Source: Neoaquamicrobium microcysteis (GTDB lineage: Bacteria > Pseudomonadota > Alphaproteobacteria > Rhizobiales > Rhizobiaceae). From it: DNA of 64,000 nt. The stretch is from NCBI RefSeq assembly GCF_008180155.1, contig NZ_VSZS01000063.1:124001-188000 (forward strand), given 5' to 3'. Of this stretch, positions 9,606-28,999 are shown piece by piece. The notes below the pieces were generated by a model. It did no database searches. It had not been told where the DNA came from and saw only the letters and a program-made list of their open reading frames with translations. Every line of letters starts with the position of its first letter. Within the stretch, counting starts at the first letter, position 1. A program made the position numbers and the translations under genes.

Positions 9606-9640
9606 TCAGGCCGGCTCCGGGCCATCCCGCGTGTGCCGCT

Positions 9641-10258
9641 TCAGGCCTGGATGACGACGACGTTGGCGCCCACGGGCACACGCTCGTAGAGGTCCACCAC
9701 GTCGTGGTTGAGCATGCGCACACAACCGCTGGAGACGGCGAGGCCGATGGAATCGGGCTGGTTGGTGCCGTGGATGCGGAACATGGTGTCGCGGCCGCCG
9801 CGATAGAGATACAGCGCACGCGCGCCCAGCGGGTTCGTCAGGCCGCCCGGCACGCCGCCCGCATACTGCAGGTTCCGAGGATCGCGGTTTATCATGTTGG
9901 CCGTGGGGGTCCAGTTCGGCCACTCGGCCTTGCGGCCGACGGTAGCGGCGCCGCGCAAGGCCAGCCCCTCGCGGCCGACGCCGATGCCGTAGCGCATGGC
10001 GCGCCCGTCACCCATCACGTAATAGAGCCGGCGCTCCGGGGTGTTGACCACGACGGTGCCGGCCTTGTGCTTGCCGTCATAGGCGACTTCCCTGCGGCGC
10101 AGCTCCGGCTTGATCTTTTCGGGCGATAGCGCGGCCAGCGGAAATCGCGGATGCGGCACTGCGGCATAGTTCTGGAAATCGGTGCGATACTCGGTGACCG
10201 AGCAGCCTGCTGCAAACAGCGGCAATCCGATCAGGAACCCGCGGCGCGAAATTGTCAT
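9641..10258 (-). CDS. L,D-transpeptidase (ErfK/YbiS family), lipoprotein or Tat-type signal
   Basis: The 205-residue product begins with MTISRRGFLIG and then LPLFAAGC, which combines a Tat-like SRRGFL motif with a lipobox whose Cys would be lipidated. The YkuD catalytic domain follows, with the active-site motif HGTNQPDSIGLAVSSGCVRM containing the conserved His, Ser and catalytic Cys. These enzymes form 3-3 peptidoglycan cross-links or attach outer-membrane proteins to peptidoglycan. The ATG at 10258 places the signal at the very N-terminus and is preferred over a codon 12 bases upstream. Confidence 0.9.
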   Translation of the reverse strand: MTISRRGFLIGLPLFAAGCSVTEYRTDFQNYAAVPHPRFPLAALSPEKIKPELRRREVAYDGKHKAGTVVVNTPERRLYYVMGDGRAMRYGIGVGREGLALRGAATVGRKAEWPNWTPTANMINRDPRNLQYAGGVPGGLTNPLGARALYLYRGGRDTMFRIHGTNQPDSIGLAVSSGCVRMLNHDVVDLYERVPVGANVVVIQA

Positions 10259-10394
10259 GACGTCCCCCAAACCCTTGGCTCATGCAAAGCAGTATGGCTT
10301 TATGGTTAACGAAAACTTTCCGGACGGCAAAGTGTGTTAACCGCATCCGTTGGTCGAGCGGATTAGACTTCAGGAACCGCCTCTATACAAGCCA

Positions 10395-10422
10395 AACGGG
10401 CGCGGATTGCTCCGCGCCCGTT
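10395..10422 (-). terminator. Probable katG transcription terminator hairpin
   Basis: Two perfectly complementary 12-base arms (10395-10406 and 10411-10422) enclose a 4-base loop TTGC. The hairpin lies 37 bases after the katG stop codon. On the minus strand it is followed by TTTGG rather than a long T-run, so termination strength is uncertain. Confidence 0.6.
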
Positions 10423-10458
10423 CACATTTTCGATGGCTGGCAGGTGTTGCCAGTAGGC

Positions 10459-13827
<3,369 letters not shown>

Positions 13828-14234
13828 CGTGACGTGGATGAAGCTGTGCACATAGCGCGACAGCACGAACACCCAAGCCAGCACCAGCGCCAGCGTTCCC
13901 GCTCCCGCCGTGGCGTAGAGCGCCAGACAGCCGATGTGGAACAGGACCGGCAGCTCGAACTGGTTGGAAAGCGCATTGCGCGCGAACAGGCTTTCGGCAG
14001 GTTCGTTCAGGTTCTCCCGGAACTGTGAAATCTTTACGCTGCCGTTGGTCACAGCCTCCTTGCGACGAACGCCCAGCAGCGCGTAGAGCGCGAATACGAG
14101 CGCGACATGCGCGATCATCGGCCAGAAGATTGCTGTCTGGTTCACTTCAACTACCCCGCCGTCCAAATGCTGCAATAATTCTACGGTGCGCGCGCCGCAA
14201 CGGATCTGCGAAGGCGCGCCGAAAGACGATAAGC

Positions 14235-15737
14235 CTACATCCCGCCCGGATAGTTCGGGCTTTCGCGCGTGATCGTCACGTCGTGGGTGTGGCTTTCGCG
14301 CAGGCCTGCATTCGAGATGCGCACGAAGGTCGCGCGCTCGCGCAGTTCGGTCAGGTTGGCCGCGCCGACATAGCCCATCGCCGCCTTCAGGCCGCCGACG
14401 AGCTGGTGAAGCACGCCGCCGACAGGCCCCTTGTAAGGCACCTGTCCCTCGATGCCTTCCGGCACCAGCTTGAGCGTGTCGCGTACCTCGGCCTGGAAAT
14501 AGCGGTCGGCCGAGCCGCGCGCCATCGCGCCGACGGACCCCATGCCGCGATACGCCTTGAAGGAGCGGCCCTGGTGCAGATAGACCTCGCCCGGGCTTTC
14601 ATCCGTGCCGGCCAGCAGCGAGCCGATCATCGCGGCCGAAGCACCGGCCGCCAGCGCCTTGGCCAAGTCGCCCGAGAACTTGATGCCGCCATCGGCGATG
14701 ATGCCGACGCCTGCGCGGTCGGCGGCCTCAACCGCCGACATGATGGCGGAAAGCTGCGGCACGCCGACGCCCGCCACGATGCGGGTGGTGCAGATCGAGC
14801 CCGGCCCGATACCGACCTTCACGCCGTCGGCGCCGGCATCGATGAGCGCCATGGTGCCGTCGGCGGTGGCGACGTTGCCCGCGATGATGCGCACGGAGTT
14901 GGAAAGCTTCTTGGCGCGCGCGACCGCATCCAGCACGCGCTGCGAATGGCCGTGGGCTGTATCGATGACTAGAAGGTCCACCCCGGCGTCTATCAGGCGC
15001 TCCGCGCGCTCGAAGCCGTCATCGCCGACGCTGGTAGCCGCCGCCACGCGCAGGCGGCCCTGCGCATCCTTGGCAGCGTTGGGATTGAGCTGCGACTTCT
15101 CCATGTCCTTGACGGTGATGAGGCCGACGCAGCGGCCGGCATCGTCCACCACCAGCAGCTTCTCAATGCGGTGCTGGTGAAGCAGGCGCTTGGCCTCGCC
15201 CTGTTCGACATTCTCACGAACGGTGACGAGCCGCTCTTTCGTCATCAGTTCGCTGACCTTCTGCGCCGGATCTGAGGCGAAGCGCACGTCGCGGTTGGTA
15301 AGGATGCCGACGAGGCGGCCAGTGGTGTGGCCGCCGCTGCCGCCGTTCTCGACCACCGGAATGCCGGAAATGCCGTGCGTGCGCATGAGCGCCTGCGCGT
15401 CACCCAGCGTCGCGTCCGGCCCGATGGTCAGAGGGTTGACCACCATGCCGCTCTCGAATTTCTTGACCTGGCGGACCTGCTCGGCCTGCTCCACGGGCGA
15501 GAAATTGCGGTGGACGACGCCGATGCCGCCGGCCTGCGCCATCGCGATCGCCAGCCGCGCGTCGGTCACGGTGTCCATCGCGGCCGACAGGATCGGGATG
15601 CTCAGCTCGATGTCGCGGGCGATCTTCGTGGAAACGTCGGTCTGGCCGGGCATCACCTCGGAGTGGCCGGGCTGAAGCAGCACGTCGTCGAAGGTGAGCG
15701 CCAGAGCGCCGGTTGCGGTCTCGATTATTCTTGCCAT
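14235..15737 (-). CDS. guaB: Inosine-5'-monophosphate dehydrogenase
   Basis: The 500-residue enzyme oxidises IMP to XMP, the committed step of GMP synthesis. The N-terminus [18 protein letters not shown] is diagnostic. Two CBS domains occupy about residues 100-215, and the catalytic Cys316 lies in [12 protein letters not shown]. The flap region [10 protein letters not shown] follows. Length is normal. It is a single gene here, with guaA elsewhere in the window. Confidence 0.98.
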   Translation of the reverse strand: MARIIETATGALALTFDDVLLQPGHSEVMPGQTDVSTKIARDIELSIPILSAAMDTVTDARLAIAMAQAGGIGVVHRNFSPVEQAEQVRQVKKFESGMVVNPLTIGPDATLGDAQALMRTHGISGIPVVENGGSGGHTTGRLVGILTNRDVRFASDPAQKVSELMTKERLVTVRENVEQGEAKRLLHQHRIEKLLVVDDAGRCVGLITVKDMEKSQLNPNAAKDAQGRLRVAAATSVGDDGFERAERLIDAGVDLLVIDTAHGHSQRVLDAVARAKKLSNSVRIIAGNVATADGTMALIDAGADGVKVGIGPGSICTTRIVAGVGVPQLSAIMSAVEAADRAGVGIIADGGIKFSGDLAKALAAGASAAMIGSLLAGTDESPGEVYLHQGRSFKAYRGMGSVGAMARGSADRYFQAEVRDTLKLVPEGIEGQVPYKGPVGGVLHQLVGGLKAAMGYVGAANLTELRERATFVRISNAGLRESHTHDVTITRESPNYPGGM

Positions 15738-15883
15738 TGCCGATCCTTCGACTTTCGGGTGCGCGGGAGGAGCGCCCTGACCCGGAGGCTGGCGGCGACT
15801 CGTTTTCTCCCTTTCAGGATGGCGGTGGCTGGTAACACGGAGATGGCGGAAAGGGAAGCGCAGATCGCGTTGCCGATGCCCGC

Positions 15884-16579
15884 TCAGAAATCCTGCACGT
15901 AGACCAGCCGGGGCAACACCCTGCCGCTCTCGGGCTGACCGTCGAACTGCGGGCGACGCAGCGATTCCTCGATACCGGCTATCACGTTGGGCGGAACCGG
16001 TTTGCAGGATCGCGGGTCGTCATTGTCCCACAGGCCCTTTGCGACGAACGAATCGACCGCGCCGTATATGGCATCCGGCGCCAGCGCGCGCGGCGGCACC
16101 TTCTCCTGCCGAATGAGCGCCTGGATGATGCCGCCGAGGATGTCCGCGGACATCGGGAAATCCACGTTGCGCACCTTTTCCGCCTCGTCGTGATCGCGCC
16201 GGTCGAGCGTGCCGACGCCGTCATGGACGATGCAGTGGTGGGCAACGAACAGCCAGTCGTGGACGATGTAGGCCGGCCCGTAGCCCCAGGGCGAGAACCC
16301 GACCACGCCGCGCACCGCGCGCGGGATCGAGCCGCCGTCGGTATAGATCGCGCCGGGCCGAATGGTCGTGACCCCGAGCCTTTGGGCGACGTGCTTCGGC
16401 AGCGTGTAGACCAGCGGGTCGTCGTAATAGGGGAAGTAGACGAAACGGTCCTCGCCGTCCCAGAACACCATCAGCTTGCCGGACACGATGCCGGGGTCGT
16501 TGGGATCGACGCGCGGCGGCGGCGTCGAGCACCCCCATAGACCGAAGAGGCAGATCAGAAACAGCGCCGTCCTGCGCAT
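15884..16579 (-). CDS. DUF1353 lipoprotein
   Basis: From the ATG at 16579 the 231-residue product begins [17 protein letters not shown], a lipoprotein signal with the lipobox ending at Cys17. The body has the DUF1353 pattern: [21 protein letters not shown] and a His/Asp-rich segment [11 protein letters not shown]. The conserved His and Asp residues suggest a metal site, but no activity is established. A frame upstream of 16579 is open but would bury the lipoprotein signal. Confidence 0.85.
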   Translation of the reverse strand: MRRTALFLICLFGLWGCSTPPPRVDPNDPGIVSGKLMVFWDGEDRFVYFPYYDDPLVYTLPKHVAQRLGVTTIRPGAIYTDGGSIPRAVRGVVGFSPWGYGPAYIVHDWLFVAHHCIVHDGVGTLDRRDHDEAEKVRNVDFPMSADILGGIIQALIRQEKVPPRALAPDAIYGAVDSFVAKGLWDNDDPRSCKPVPPNVIAGIEESLRRPQFDGQPESGRVLPRLVYVQDF

Positions 16580-16681
16580 GGCTGCGTCCTCCCGCGACCG
16601 GGTCTCCCCTCCCCTTCGCGACGGCGCGTATTGTAGCACCGGACAGGCGTCCCGTCAGGCGGGCACATGGGTCGGCCCTAC

Positions 16682-18175
<1,494 letters not shown>

Positions 18176-18209
18176 ATCCCCTCCCCGGATGGTCCGCATC
18201 GCAGCACGG

Positions 18210-19721
18210 CTAGCTTGCCGCCCTGCCACCTTCCTGCGTTTCGGCTGCGCGCATGTAAAGGTCAAGCTCCCCGGCTTCCAACGGCGTGAGGCGAAGCCCG
18301 AGCTTCGTTCGTCGCCACAACACGTCTTCGGCGGTGCGCGCCCATTCGCAATCCATCAGGTAACGCACCTCGGCTTCATACAGGTTGGCGCCGAAGCAGC
18401 GGCCGAGATTTTCGAGCGATGCGGCGTTGCCGAGCATGGTGCCAGCGCGGGTACCGTAGAGACGCGTGAGACGGCGCGCCAGCGCGGGCGGTAGGAACAC
18501 ATAGTCGCGCGCAAGCCGCGCAACCTCGTCGTCGAAGCCTTCCGGTGGAAAATCGCCGCCGGGAAGCGGCGCGTCCCTCGTCCAGCTGGCGCCCTTCGCG
18601 CCCAGCACGACCTCGATCTTTTCCAGCACATGCTCGGAAAGCCGGCGGTAGGTGGTGATCTTGCCGCCGAAGACATTGACCACCTTGGCCTCGTTGTCGC
18701 CGCCCTCAACCTTCAGCACGTAGTCGCGCGTGGCTTCCTGGGCCTTCGACGCGCCGTCGTCGTAGAGCGGGCGCACGGCCGCATAGGTCCAGACGATGTC
18801 CTCGCGGCGCACGGGCTCTGCGAAATACTCGCTGGCCGCGTTGCAAAGATAGCCGGCCTCCGCATCGCTGATGGCGACGTCGGCTGGATCGCCGGTGTAG
18901 TCGCGGTCGGTGGTGCCGATAAGCGTGAAATCATCCTGATAAGGGATCGCGAAGATGATGCGGCCATCGGCATTCTGGAAGAAGTAGGCGCGCGGATCGT
19001 CGAACTTCCTGCGCACGACGATATGGCTACCCTGCACCAGGCGCACATTGTGCACCCCCTCCCCCAGCACGGCATCGACCCATGGGCCGGCGGCATTGAC
19101 GACGAGGCGCGCCCTGACGGTGTAGCGGGCGCCCGCCGTATCTTCCACATCGACGCTCCAGACATCGCCCTCGCGCCGAATGCCCGTCACCTTGGAGCGG
19201 GTGACGATGGTCGCCCCACGGTCGGCCGCATCGCGCGCGTTGAGGACCACGAAGCGGGCATCGTCCACCCAGCAGTCGGAATATTCGAAGGCGCGCGAAA
19301 ACAGCTTCTTGAGTGGCCGGCCGGCGGGATCGCGCTCCATGTCGAGCGTGCGTGTCTTGGGCAGCAGCTTGCGCCCGCCGATGTGGTCGTAGAGGAACAG
19401 GCCCAGCCGCAGCAGCCATGCAGGGCGAAGCCCGCGGTGATGGGGCAGCACGAAACGCATAGGCCAGATGATGTGCGGCGCGTTTTTCCACAGCACCTCG
19501 CGCTCCATCAGCGACTCGCGCACGAGGCGAAATTCGTAATGCTCCAGATAGCGCAGGCCGCCATGGATCAGCTTGGTCGAGCCGGACGACGTGCCGCTGG
19601 CAAGGTCGTTCATCTCGGCCAGAAACACGGAATAGCCCCGGCCCACCGCGTCCCGGGCGATGCCGCAGCCGTTGATGCCGCCGCCGATGACGAAGATGTC
19701 GTGGATGGGGTTTTCGCCCAA
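18210..19721 (-). CDS. glpD: Aerobic glycerol-3-phosphate dehydrogenase
   Basis: The 503-residue flavoprotein oxidises glycerol 3-phosphate to dihydroxyacetone phosphate at the membrane, feeding electrons to quinone. The FAD dinucleotide motif is [17 protein letters not shown], followed by [19 protein letters not shown], which is specific to GlpD. The start codon is TTG at 19721. A GGAGG ribosome site lies 6 bases upstream and the N-terminus aligns with the family, so the TTG is well supported. The gene sits between glpR and glpK. Confidence 0.97.
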   Translation of the reverse strand: MGENPIHDIFVIGGGINGCGIARDAVGRGYSVFLAEMNDLASGTSSGSTKLIHGGLRYLEHYEFRLVRESLMEREVLWKNAPHIIWPMRFVLPHHRGLRPAWLLRLGLFLYDHIGGRKLLPKTRTLDMERDPAGRPLKKLFSRAFEYSDCWVDDARFVVLNARDAADRGATIVTRSKVTGIRREGDVWSVDVEDTAGARYTVRARLVVNAAGPWVDAVLGEGVHNVRLVQGSHIVVRRKFDDPRAYFFQNADGRIIFAIPYQDDFTLIGTTDRDYTGDPADVAISDAEAGYLCNAASEYFAEPVRREDIVWTYAAVRPLYDDGASKAQEATRDYVLKVEGGDNEAKVVNVFGGKITTYRRLSEHVLEKIEVVLGAKGASWTRDAPLPGGDFPPEGFDDEVARLARDYVFLPPALARRLTRLYGTRAGTMLGNAASLENLGRCFGANLYEAEVRYLMDCEWARTAEDVLWRRTKLGLRLTPLEAGELDLYMRAAETQEGGRAAS

Positions 19722-19756
19722 GGAAACCTCCTTGCGCGCTGCAAATGCGCGATACG

Positions 19757-19818
19757 CCGCCTATCGAAAGTCCTCTGGATTATTTCGCAATCATAACGAA
19801 TGTCAAACGAAAACGAGC
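19757..19818. promoter_or_regulatory. CGAAA/TTTCG-rich region upstream of glpD
   Basis: The glpR-glpD gap contains several copies of the half-site CGAA(A) or its complement TTTCG, at about 19765, 19782, 19797 and 19806. The TTTCG near 19782 and the CGAA near 19797 are in inverted orientation. Similar half-sites form the large palindrome in front of glpR. DeoR-family GlpR proteins bind such TTCG-containing repeats, so this is a candidate GlpR operator controlling glpDK. Confidence 0.45.
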
Positions 19819-19821
19819 CCG

Positions 19822-20592
19822 CTAATCGCCTCTCGACGTCTCGATCAGCTCGACCTCCGCCTCGGCGCAGATGGTGCGGATCGAGGCAATGTCGCACGCG
19901 TCCGTTATGAAGGTGTCGACCTGGCTGAGATGACCGATGCGGACGGGCGCCGTGCGCTCGAACTTGGTCGAATCCGAGACGAGGATGACATGGCGCGCGT
20001 TGGCGATGATCGCCTGCGCGACCTTGACCTCTCGATAGTCGAAATCGAGAAGCGCGCCGTCGTGGTCGATGGCCGATGCGCCGATCACCGCATAATCCAC
20101 CTTGAACTGGCGGATGAAGTCCACCGCCGCCTCGCCAACGATGCCGCCGTCGGACCCGCGCACAACGCCGCCTGCAATGACCACCTCGATGGTGGGAAAG
20201 ACGCGCATCCTGTTGGCGACGTTGATGTTGTTGGTGATGACCATGAGGCCTTCATGGTCGAGCAGGGCATTCGACACGGCTTCCGTCGTGGTGCCGATGT
20301 TCATGAACAGCGAGGCGTTGTCGGGAATGATGCGCGCGGCGGCCCTGCCGATCGCCTCCTTCTCGTCGGACGCGATTTTGCGCCGCGCCTCGTATTCGAC
20401 ATTCTCGATGCCTGAGGGAAACAGCGCGCCGCCGTGAATGCGCGTCAGCAGCCGCCGCTCGCAAAGGTCGTTCAAATCCTTGCGGATCGTCTGCGGCGTT
20501 ACGCCGAAATGGCCTGCGAGATCATCCACCAGCACGCGGCCGTTATCCTTGGCCATCTGGATGATTTCGGCATGGCGCGGCGGCAGGAACAT
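19822..20592 (-). CDS. glpR: DeoR-family glycerol regulon repressor GlpR
   Basis: The 256-residue protein starts MFLPPRHAEIIQ and has a DeoR winged HTH (DLAGHFGVTPQTIRKDLNDL at about residues 24-43, ending in the family hallmark LTRIHGGAL). A C-terminal sugar-phosphate sensor domain follows (FMNIGTTTEAV, VIGASAIDHDG, LVSDSTKF). It is expected to be inactivated by glycerol 3-phosphate. The ATG at 20592 has a GAAGGAAG ribosome site, which lies inside the palindrome upstream. It is the first gene of glpRDK. Confidence 0.93.
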   Translation of the reverse strand: MFLPPRHAEIIQMAKDNGRVLVDDLAGHFGVTPQTIRKDLNDLCERRLLTRIHGGALFPSGIENVEYEARRKIASDEKEAIGRAAARIIPDNASLFMNIGTTTEAVSNALLDHEGLMVITNNINVANRMRVFPTIEVVIAGGVVRGSDGGIVGEAAVDFIRQFKVDYAVIGASAIDHDGALLDFDYREVKVAQAIIANARHVILVSDSTKFERTAPVRIGHLSQVDTFITDACDIASIRTICAEAEVELIETSRGD

Positions 20593-20600
20593 GGGCGCTT

Positions 20601-20647
20601 CCTTCGCTTTCGTTTTCGCCAAGAATAGCGAAAAGCGAAAGCGAAGG
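20601..20647. promoter_or_regulatory. Long inverted repeat of TTTCG/CGAAA half-sites at the glpR start
   Basis: Arm 20601-20619 and arm 20628-20647 are complementary over 19-20 bases with a single one-base bulge, around an 8-base spacer. The repeat lies between the scpA stop (20668) and the glpR ATG (20592) and includes the glpR ribosome site. The CGAAA content resembles GlpR operators, so autoregulation is the leading reading. As RNA it would also form a hairpin hiding the ribosome site. It has no T-run, so it is a weak candidate for an scpA terminator. Confidence 0.6.
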
Positions 20648-20667
20648 ATAGCAAATATATCTGTCGG

Positions 20668-22806
<2,139 letters not shown>

Positions 22807-22864
22807 TTCAAAGCCCTCAATGGGCGGCCTGCAGGCCAGAGGGAGGTGCCTCGCACACCGACCA

Positions 22865-24870
<2,006 letters not shown>

Positions 24871-24874
<4 letters not shown>

Positions 24875-25779
24875 TCCTGGGCCAACTTGTCCTGCGTCTT
24901 CGTCTCGAAATCCGAAGCGTCGTGCCTTTCGTGGAGTTGCTTTGCGGGGTCGCCGAATGTCCGGTTGACCATCGAGCCGCGTTCGGCCGCCGGCCGCGCG
25001 CCGACGAGCTTGCGCCAGCGCTGGACGTGCTCGTACTTCTCGACCTCGAGGAAATCGCCCGCGTCCTCATAGGCGCCGCTGGCCGCCAGCCGGCCGTACC
25101 ACGGCCAGATCGCCATGTCGGCGATGGTGTACTCGGCACCCGCCATATACTCGTTGTCGGCCAGATGCCGGTCGAGCACGTCCATCTGGCGCTTCACCTC
25201 CATGGCGTAGCGGTTGATGGCGTATTCGATCTTCATCGGCGCGTAGACGTAGAAGTGGCCGAACCCGCCACCGAGGAAAGGCGCGGAACCCATCTGCCAG
25301 AACAGCCAGTTCATCGTCTCCGTGCGGCCGCGCGGGTCGGTCGGCAGGAACGCGCCGAACTTTTCGGCGAGGTAGAAGAGGATCGAAGCGGATTCGAACA
25401 CGCGCACCGGCTCACCGCCGCCCTTGGGCGCGCGGTCCATCAGGGCGGGAATCTTCGAGTTCGGATTGACCTCGACAAAGCCCGATCCGAACTGCTGGCC
25501 TTCGCCGATCTTGATGAGCCAGGCGTCATATTCCGCGTCGGAATGGCCAGCCTCGAGCAGTTCCTCCAGCATCACCGTGACCTTCACGCCGTTGGGCGTG
25601 CCGAGCGAATAGAGCTGAAGCGGATGCCTGCCGACCGGCAGTTCCTTCTCATGCGTCGGGCCGGCGATCGGACGGTTGATCGACGCGAACGCACCGCCGG
25701 TTGCGGTGTTCGTCCACACCTTCGGCGGAACGTAGCCCGCGGGGAAGTTCTTCTCGGGCGGAAATTTTTCGTCGGTCAT
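24871..25779 (-). CDS. yghU: Glutathione-dependent disulfide-bond oxidoreductase YghU-like
   Basis: This 302-residue glutathione transferase-fold protein matches the YghU branch: a long N-terminal arm (FPAGYVPPKVWTNTATGGAFASINRP), the thioredoxin-like domain with LYSLGTPNGVKVTVMLEE, and VNPNSKIPALMD and VFESASILFYLAEKFG for glutathione binding. YghU proteins bind two glutathiones and reduce disulfides. It is unusual in sitting inside the propionyl-CoA operon, 7 bases after pccB and overlapping pccA by 4 bases. Whether it has a role in acyl-CoA metabolism is unknown. Confidence 0.92.
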
Positions 25780-25786
25780 GGTTTCC

Positions 25787-27364
25787 TCACAGCGGCATCG
25801 TGTCGTGTTTCTTCCAGGGCTGCTCGGCCTTCTTGGTCCGGAGCGCGGCGAAGGCGCGGGCGATGCGCTTGCGCGAGGAATGCGGCATGATCACCTCGTC
25901 GATGAAGCCGCGCTCGGCCGCCTTGAACGGATTGGCGAAATTGACCTCGTATTCCCTGGTGCGCTCGGCGATCTTGTCGGGATCGTCAAGCTCGGAACGG
26001 TAAAGGATCTCGGTCGCGCCCTTCGCGCCCATCACGGCGATCTCGGCTGTCGGCCACGCATAGTTGATGTCGGCGCCGATATGCTTGGACGCCATGACGT
26101 CATACGCTCCGCCATAGGCTTTGCGGGTGATGAGCGTCACCATCGGCACGGTCGCCTGGCTGTAGGCGAAGAGCAGCTTTGCGCCATGCTTGATGACGCC
26201 GCCATATTCCTGCGCGGTGCCCGGCAGGAAGCCCGGCACGTCCACCAGCGTCAGGATGGGAACGTTGAAGGCGTCGCAGAAGCGCACGAAGCGCGCAGCC
26301 TTGCGCGAGGAGTCGATGTCGAGGCAGCCGGCCAGCACCATCGGCTGATTGGCAACCACGCCGACCGTCTGGCCCTCGATGCGCAGGAAGCCGGTGACGA
26401 TATTCCGGGCGTAGGCTTCCTGTATCTCGAAGAAATCGCCCTCGTCGGCCAGCGCGAGGATCAGTTCTTTCATGTCATAGGGCTTGGCGGCCGAATCCGG
26501 GATCAGCGTGTCGAGCCGCATTTCGAGCCGTGACGGATCGTCGTGGAAGGGGCGGACCGGCGGCTTCTCGCGGTTGTTGAGCGGAAGGTAGTCGAACAGC
26601 CGGCGCACCTGCTCCAGCGTCTCGATGTCGTCGTCATAAGCCCCGTCGGCGACGGACGACTTTTGGGTGTGCGTGCGCGCGCCGCCCAGTTCCTCGGCCG
26701 TGACGATCTCGTTGGTTACGGTCTTCACCACATCGGGGCCGGTCACGAACATGTACGAAGAGTCCCGCACCATGAATATGAAGTCGGTCATGGCCGGGGA
26801 GTAGACCGCGCCACCCGCGCACGGCCCCATGATGACCGAGATTTGCGGCACCACGCCCGAGGCGTCGACGTTGCGCTTGAACACGTCGGCATAGCCTGCA
26901 AGCGAGGCGACGCCTTCCTGGATGCGCGCGCCACCAGAGTCGTTGAGGCCGATGACCGGCGCACCGTTGCGCACCGCCATGTCCATGATCTTGCAGATCT
27001 TCTGCGCGTGGGTCTCCGACAACGAGCCGCCGAGCACGGTGAAGTCCTGGCTGAAGACATAGACGAGGCGGCCGTTGATGGTGCCCCAGCCCGTGACCAC
27101 GCCGTCGCCCGGATATTTCTGGCTGGCCATGCCGAAATCGACCGCTCTGTGCGCGACATACATGTCGAACTCCTCGAAGGAGCCCTCGTCGAGCAGCACC
27201 TCGACACGCTCGCGCGCGGTGAGCTTGCCCTTGGCGTGCTGCGCGGCGATGCGCTTTGCCCCGCCGCCCAGACGCGCCTGCGCGCGCCGCTCCTCCAGTT
27301 GTTCCAGTATCTCGCGCATCAGCAGCAGCCTCGCGCTGTCAGAAGGGATTTGGGCATCGGGCAT
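25787..27364 (-). CDS. pccB: Propionyl-CoA carboxylase beta subunit (carboxyltransferase)
   Basis: The 525-residue protein has the paired crotonase-fold carboxyltransferase domains: [36 protein letters not shown] (acyl-CoA oxyanion hole) and [19 protein letters not shown] (carboxybiotin site). It transfers CO2 from biotin to propionyl-CoA. The ATG at 27364 is preceded by GGGGG; the internal ATG at 27319 ([11 protein letters not shown]) is where many relatives begin and is a real alternative. It leads the operon and is divergent from the ScfR regulator. Confidence 0.95.
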   Translation of the reverse strand: MPDAQIPSDSARLLLMREILEQLEERRAQARLGGGAKRIAAQHAKGKLTARERVEVLLDEGSFEEFDMYVAHRAVDFGMASQKYPGDGVVTGWGTINGRLVYVFSQDFTVLGGSLSETHAQKICKIMDMAVRNGAPVIGLNDSGGARIQEGVASLAGYADVFKRNVDASGVVPQISVIMGPCAGGAVYSPAMTDFIFMVRDSSYMFVTGPDVVKTVTNEIVTAEELGGARTHTQKSSVADGAYDDDIETLEQVRRLFDYLPLNNREKPPVRPFHDDPSRLEMRLDTLIPDSAAKPYDMKELILALADEGDFFEIQEAYARNIVTGFLRIEGQTVGVVANQPMVLAGCLDIDSSRKAARFVRFCDAFNVPILTLVDVPGFLPGTAQEYGGVIKHGAKLLFAYSQATVPMVTLITRKAYGGAYDVMASKHIGADINYAWPTAEIAVMGAKGATEILYRSELDDPDKIAERTREYEVNFANPFKAAERGFIDEVIMPHSSRKRIARAFAALRTKKAEQPWKKHDTMPL

Positions 27365-27473
27365 TCCCCCGGAAATTCGTTCGTGTTTTTGGCAATATAG
27401 GCCGTATGGCTCCGCATATCTCCTCCGCGGTCAAGCGAAAAGGCTTGAACGGGCGGAGGCGCATAAAGTAGAC

Positions 27474-27504
27474 TTCGCAATATTGCACAAAGCGAATTTG
27501 CGAA
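27474..27504. promoter_or_regulatory. Candidate ScfR/PccR operator between pccB and its regulator
   Basis: TTCGCAA (27474-27480) and TTGCGAA (27498-27504) form a perfect 7-base inverted repeat with a 17-base spacer that itself contains TTGCACAAAGCGAA. The right arm touches the start codon of the regulator. PccR of Rhodobacter sphaeroides is known to bind TTTGCAAA-like repeats in the same divergent arrangement, so this is the probable site. Assignment is by motif and position only. Confidence 0.6.
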
Positions 27505-28917
27505 ATGCGTAACACCAAGCTGTTCATCGGCCGCAAGATACGTGACCTGCGCGAGGCCAATCGGCTGACGCAGGCCGCGTTCGCCGAGCGCATCGGCATC
27601 TCCACCAGCTATCTCAACCAGATCGAGAACAACCAGCGGTCCGTCTCGGCATCGGTGCTTCTGGCGCTGGCCGAAGCCTTTCGCATCGACATCTCCGACC
27701 TGTCGTCCGGCGAGAGCGAGCGGCTGCTTTCCGCACTCTCGGAGGCGCTGAACGACCCGCTGTTCGAGACATTCCGGCCGAGCCTTCAGGAACTGAAGCT
27801 GGTGGCCCAGAACGCGCCGGGCTTCGCACATGCTTTGATTGCCGCGCATCAGGCCTACCGGCGCAATTCCGAGCAGCTCGCCAGCTTCGACGACACGCTG
27901 GGCCGCAACACCGGCTTTGCCGAGCCGAGCGCGTATGAGGAAGTGCGCGACTTCTTCCACTTCGTGGATAACTATATTCACGAGCTCGATCTTGCGGCCG
28001 AAGAGCTTGCGGCAAAGCTCGGCATCCCCGAGCGCGACCCTTCTGCCGCCCTGCCAGACCATCTGGAACAGCGGCACGGCGTGCGCACCGTGCGCGGCGG
28101 GGCGGATGAAGGCGTGCTACGCCGTTTCGATCCCGAGACCCGAACGCTTTATCTCAACCCCTTCTCCCCCGTCTCCACGCGCAGCTTCCAGGCCGCGTTC
28201 CAGATCGGCGAACTGGAGATGGCCGACGCCATAACTGCGATTGCCGAGAATGCCGGCTTCCGCACCGCAGAGGCGCTCGACATCTGCCGCATCGGGCTTG
28301 CCAACTATTTCGCCGGCGCGCTGATGATGCCCTACGAAGCGCTGCTGTCTTCGGCACGCGAGCTACGCCACGATCTCGACCTGCTCGCCACGCGCTTTGG
28401 CGCGAGTGTGGAGCAGGTTGCGCACCGGCTTTCGACGCTGCAGCGGCCCGGCCGCAAGGGCGTGCCGATCTTCTTTGCGCGCATCGACCGTGCCGGCAAT
28501 ATCACCAAGCGCCACAGCGCCGCCAAGCTGCAATTCGCCCGGTTCGGCGCCGCCTGCCCGCTGTGGAACGTGCATCAAGCGTTCGAGACGCCGGGGCGCA
28601 TCATTCGCCAGTTGGCCGAGACGCCGGACGGCGTGCGCTATCTGTGCCTGGCCACCGAGATCGCCAAGGGCGGTGGCGGCTTCCGCGCCCCGCAGCGCCG
28701 ATATGCCATCGCCGTCGGCTGCGAGGTGACCCATGCGGGCGACTTCGTCTACGCGGACGACATGGATCTCACAAACCGCGCCGCCTTCGACCCGATCGGC
28801 ATATCATGCCGCATCTGCGAGCGTTCCGGCTGCGCCCAGCGCGCGGTGCCGCCGCTGAAAAGGCGACTGGTCGTAGACCACAACATCCGCGGCGCGGTGC
28901 CCTACAGGCTGGATTGA
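27505..28917 (+). CDS. Short-chain fatty acyl-CoA regulator (ScfR/PccR family)
   Basis: The 470-residue protein has an N-terminal cro/XRE helix-turn-helix (GRKIRDLREANRLTQAAFAERIGISTSYLNQIENNQRS), an IrrE/ImmA-like middle part that lacks a clear HExxH, and a Cys-rich C-terminal DUF2083 region (GISCRICERSGCAQRAVPP). This architecture is that of RamB/PrpC/PccR regulators, which control acetate or propionyl-CoA genes. Being divergent from pccB makes a PccR role most likely. There is no good ribosome site before the ATG because the operator arm occupies that place. Confidence 0.9.
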   Translation: MRNTKLFIGRKIRDLREANRLTQAAFAERIGISTSYLNQIENNQRSVSASVLLALAEAFRIDISDLSSGESERLLSALSEALNDPLFETFRPSLQELKLVAQNAPGFAHALIAAHQAYRRNSEQLASFDDTLGRNTGFAEPSAYEEVRDFFHFVDNYIHELDLAAEELAAKLGIPERDPSAALPDHLEQRHGVRTVRGGADEGVLRRFDPETRTLYLNPFSPVSTRSFQAAFQIGELEMADAITAIAENAGFRTAEALDICRIGLANYFAGALMMPYEALLSSARELRHDLDLLATRFGASVEQVAHRLSTLQRPGRKGVPIFFARIDRAGNITKRHSAAKLQFARFGAACPLWNVHQAFETPGRIIRQLAETPDGVRYLCLATEIAKGGGGFRAPQRRYAIAVGCEVTHAGDFVYADDMDLTNRAAFDPIGISCRICERSGCAQRAVPPLKRRLVVDHNIRGAVPYRLD

Positions 28918-28999
28918 CGCACAGCGGCAATGCAGATTTTGACGTTCCGTTGGGCACATCAAACGCTATTGTCGCCGGAAAACGCAGGGAGGCTCGCGC

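Noticed and set aside
20601-20647. Intrinsic terminator for scpA
   Set aside because: The stem is long but lacks a following T-run and overlaps the glpR ribosome site, so an operator is the better reading.
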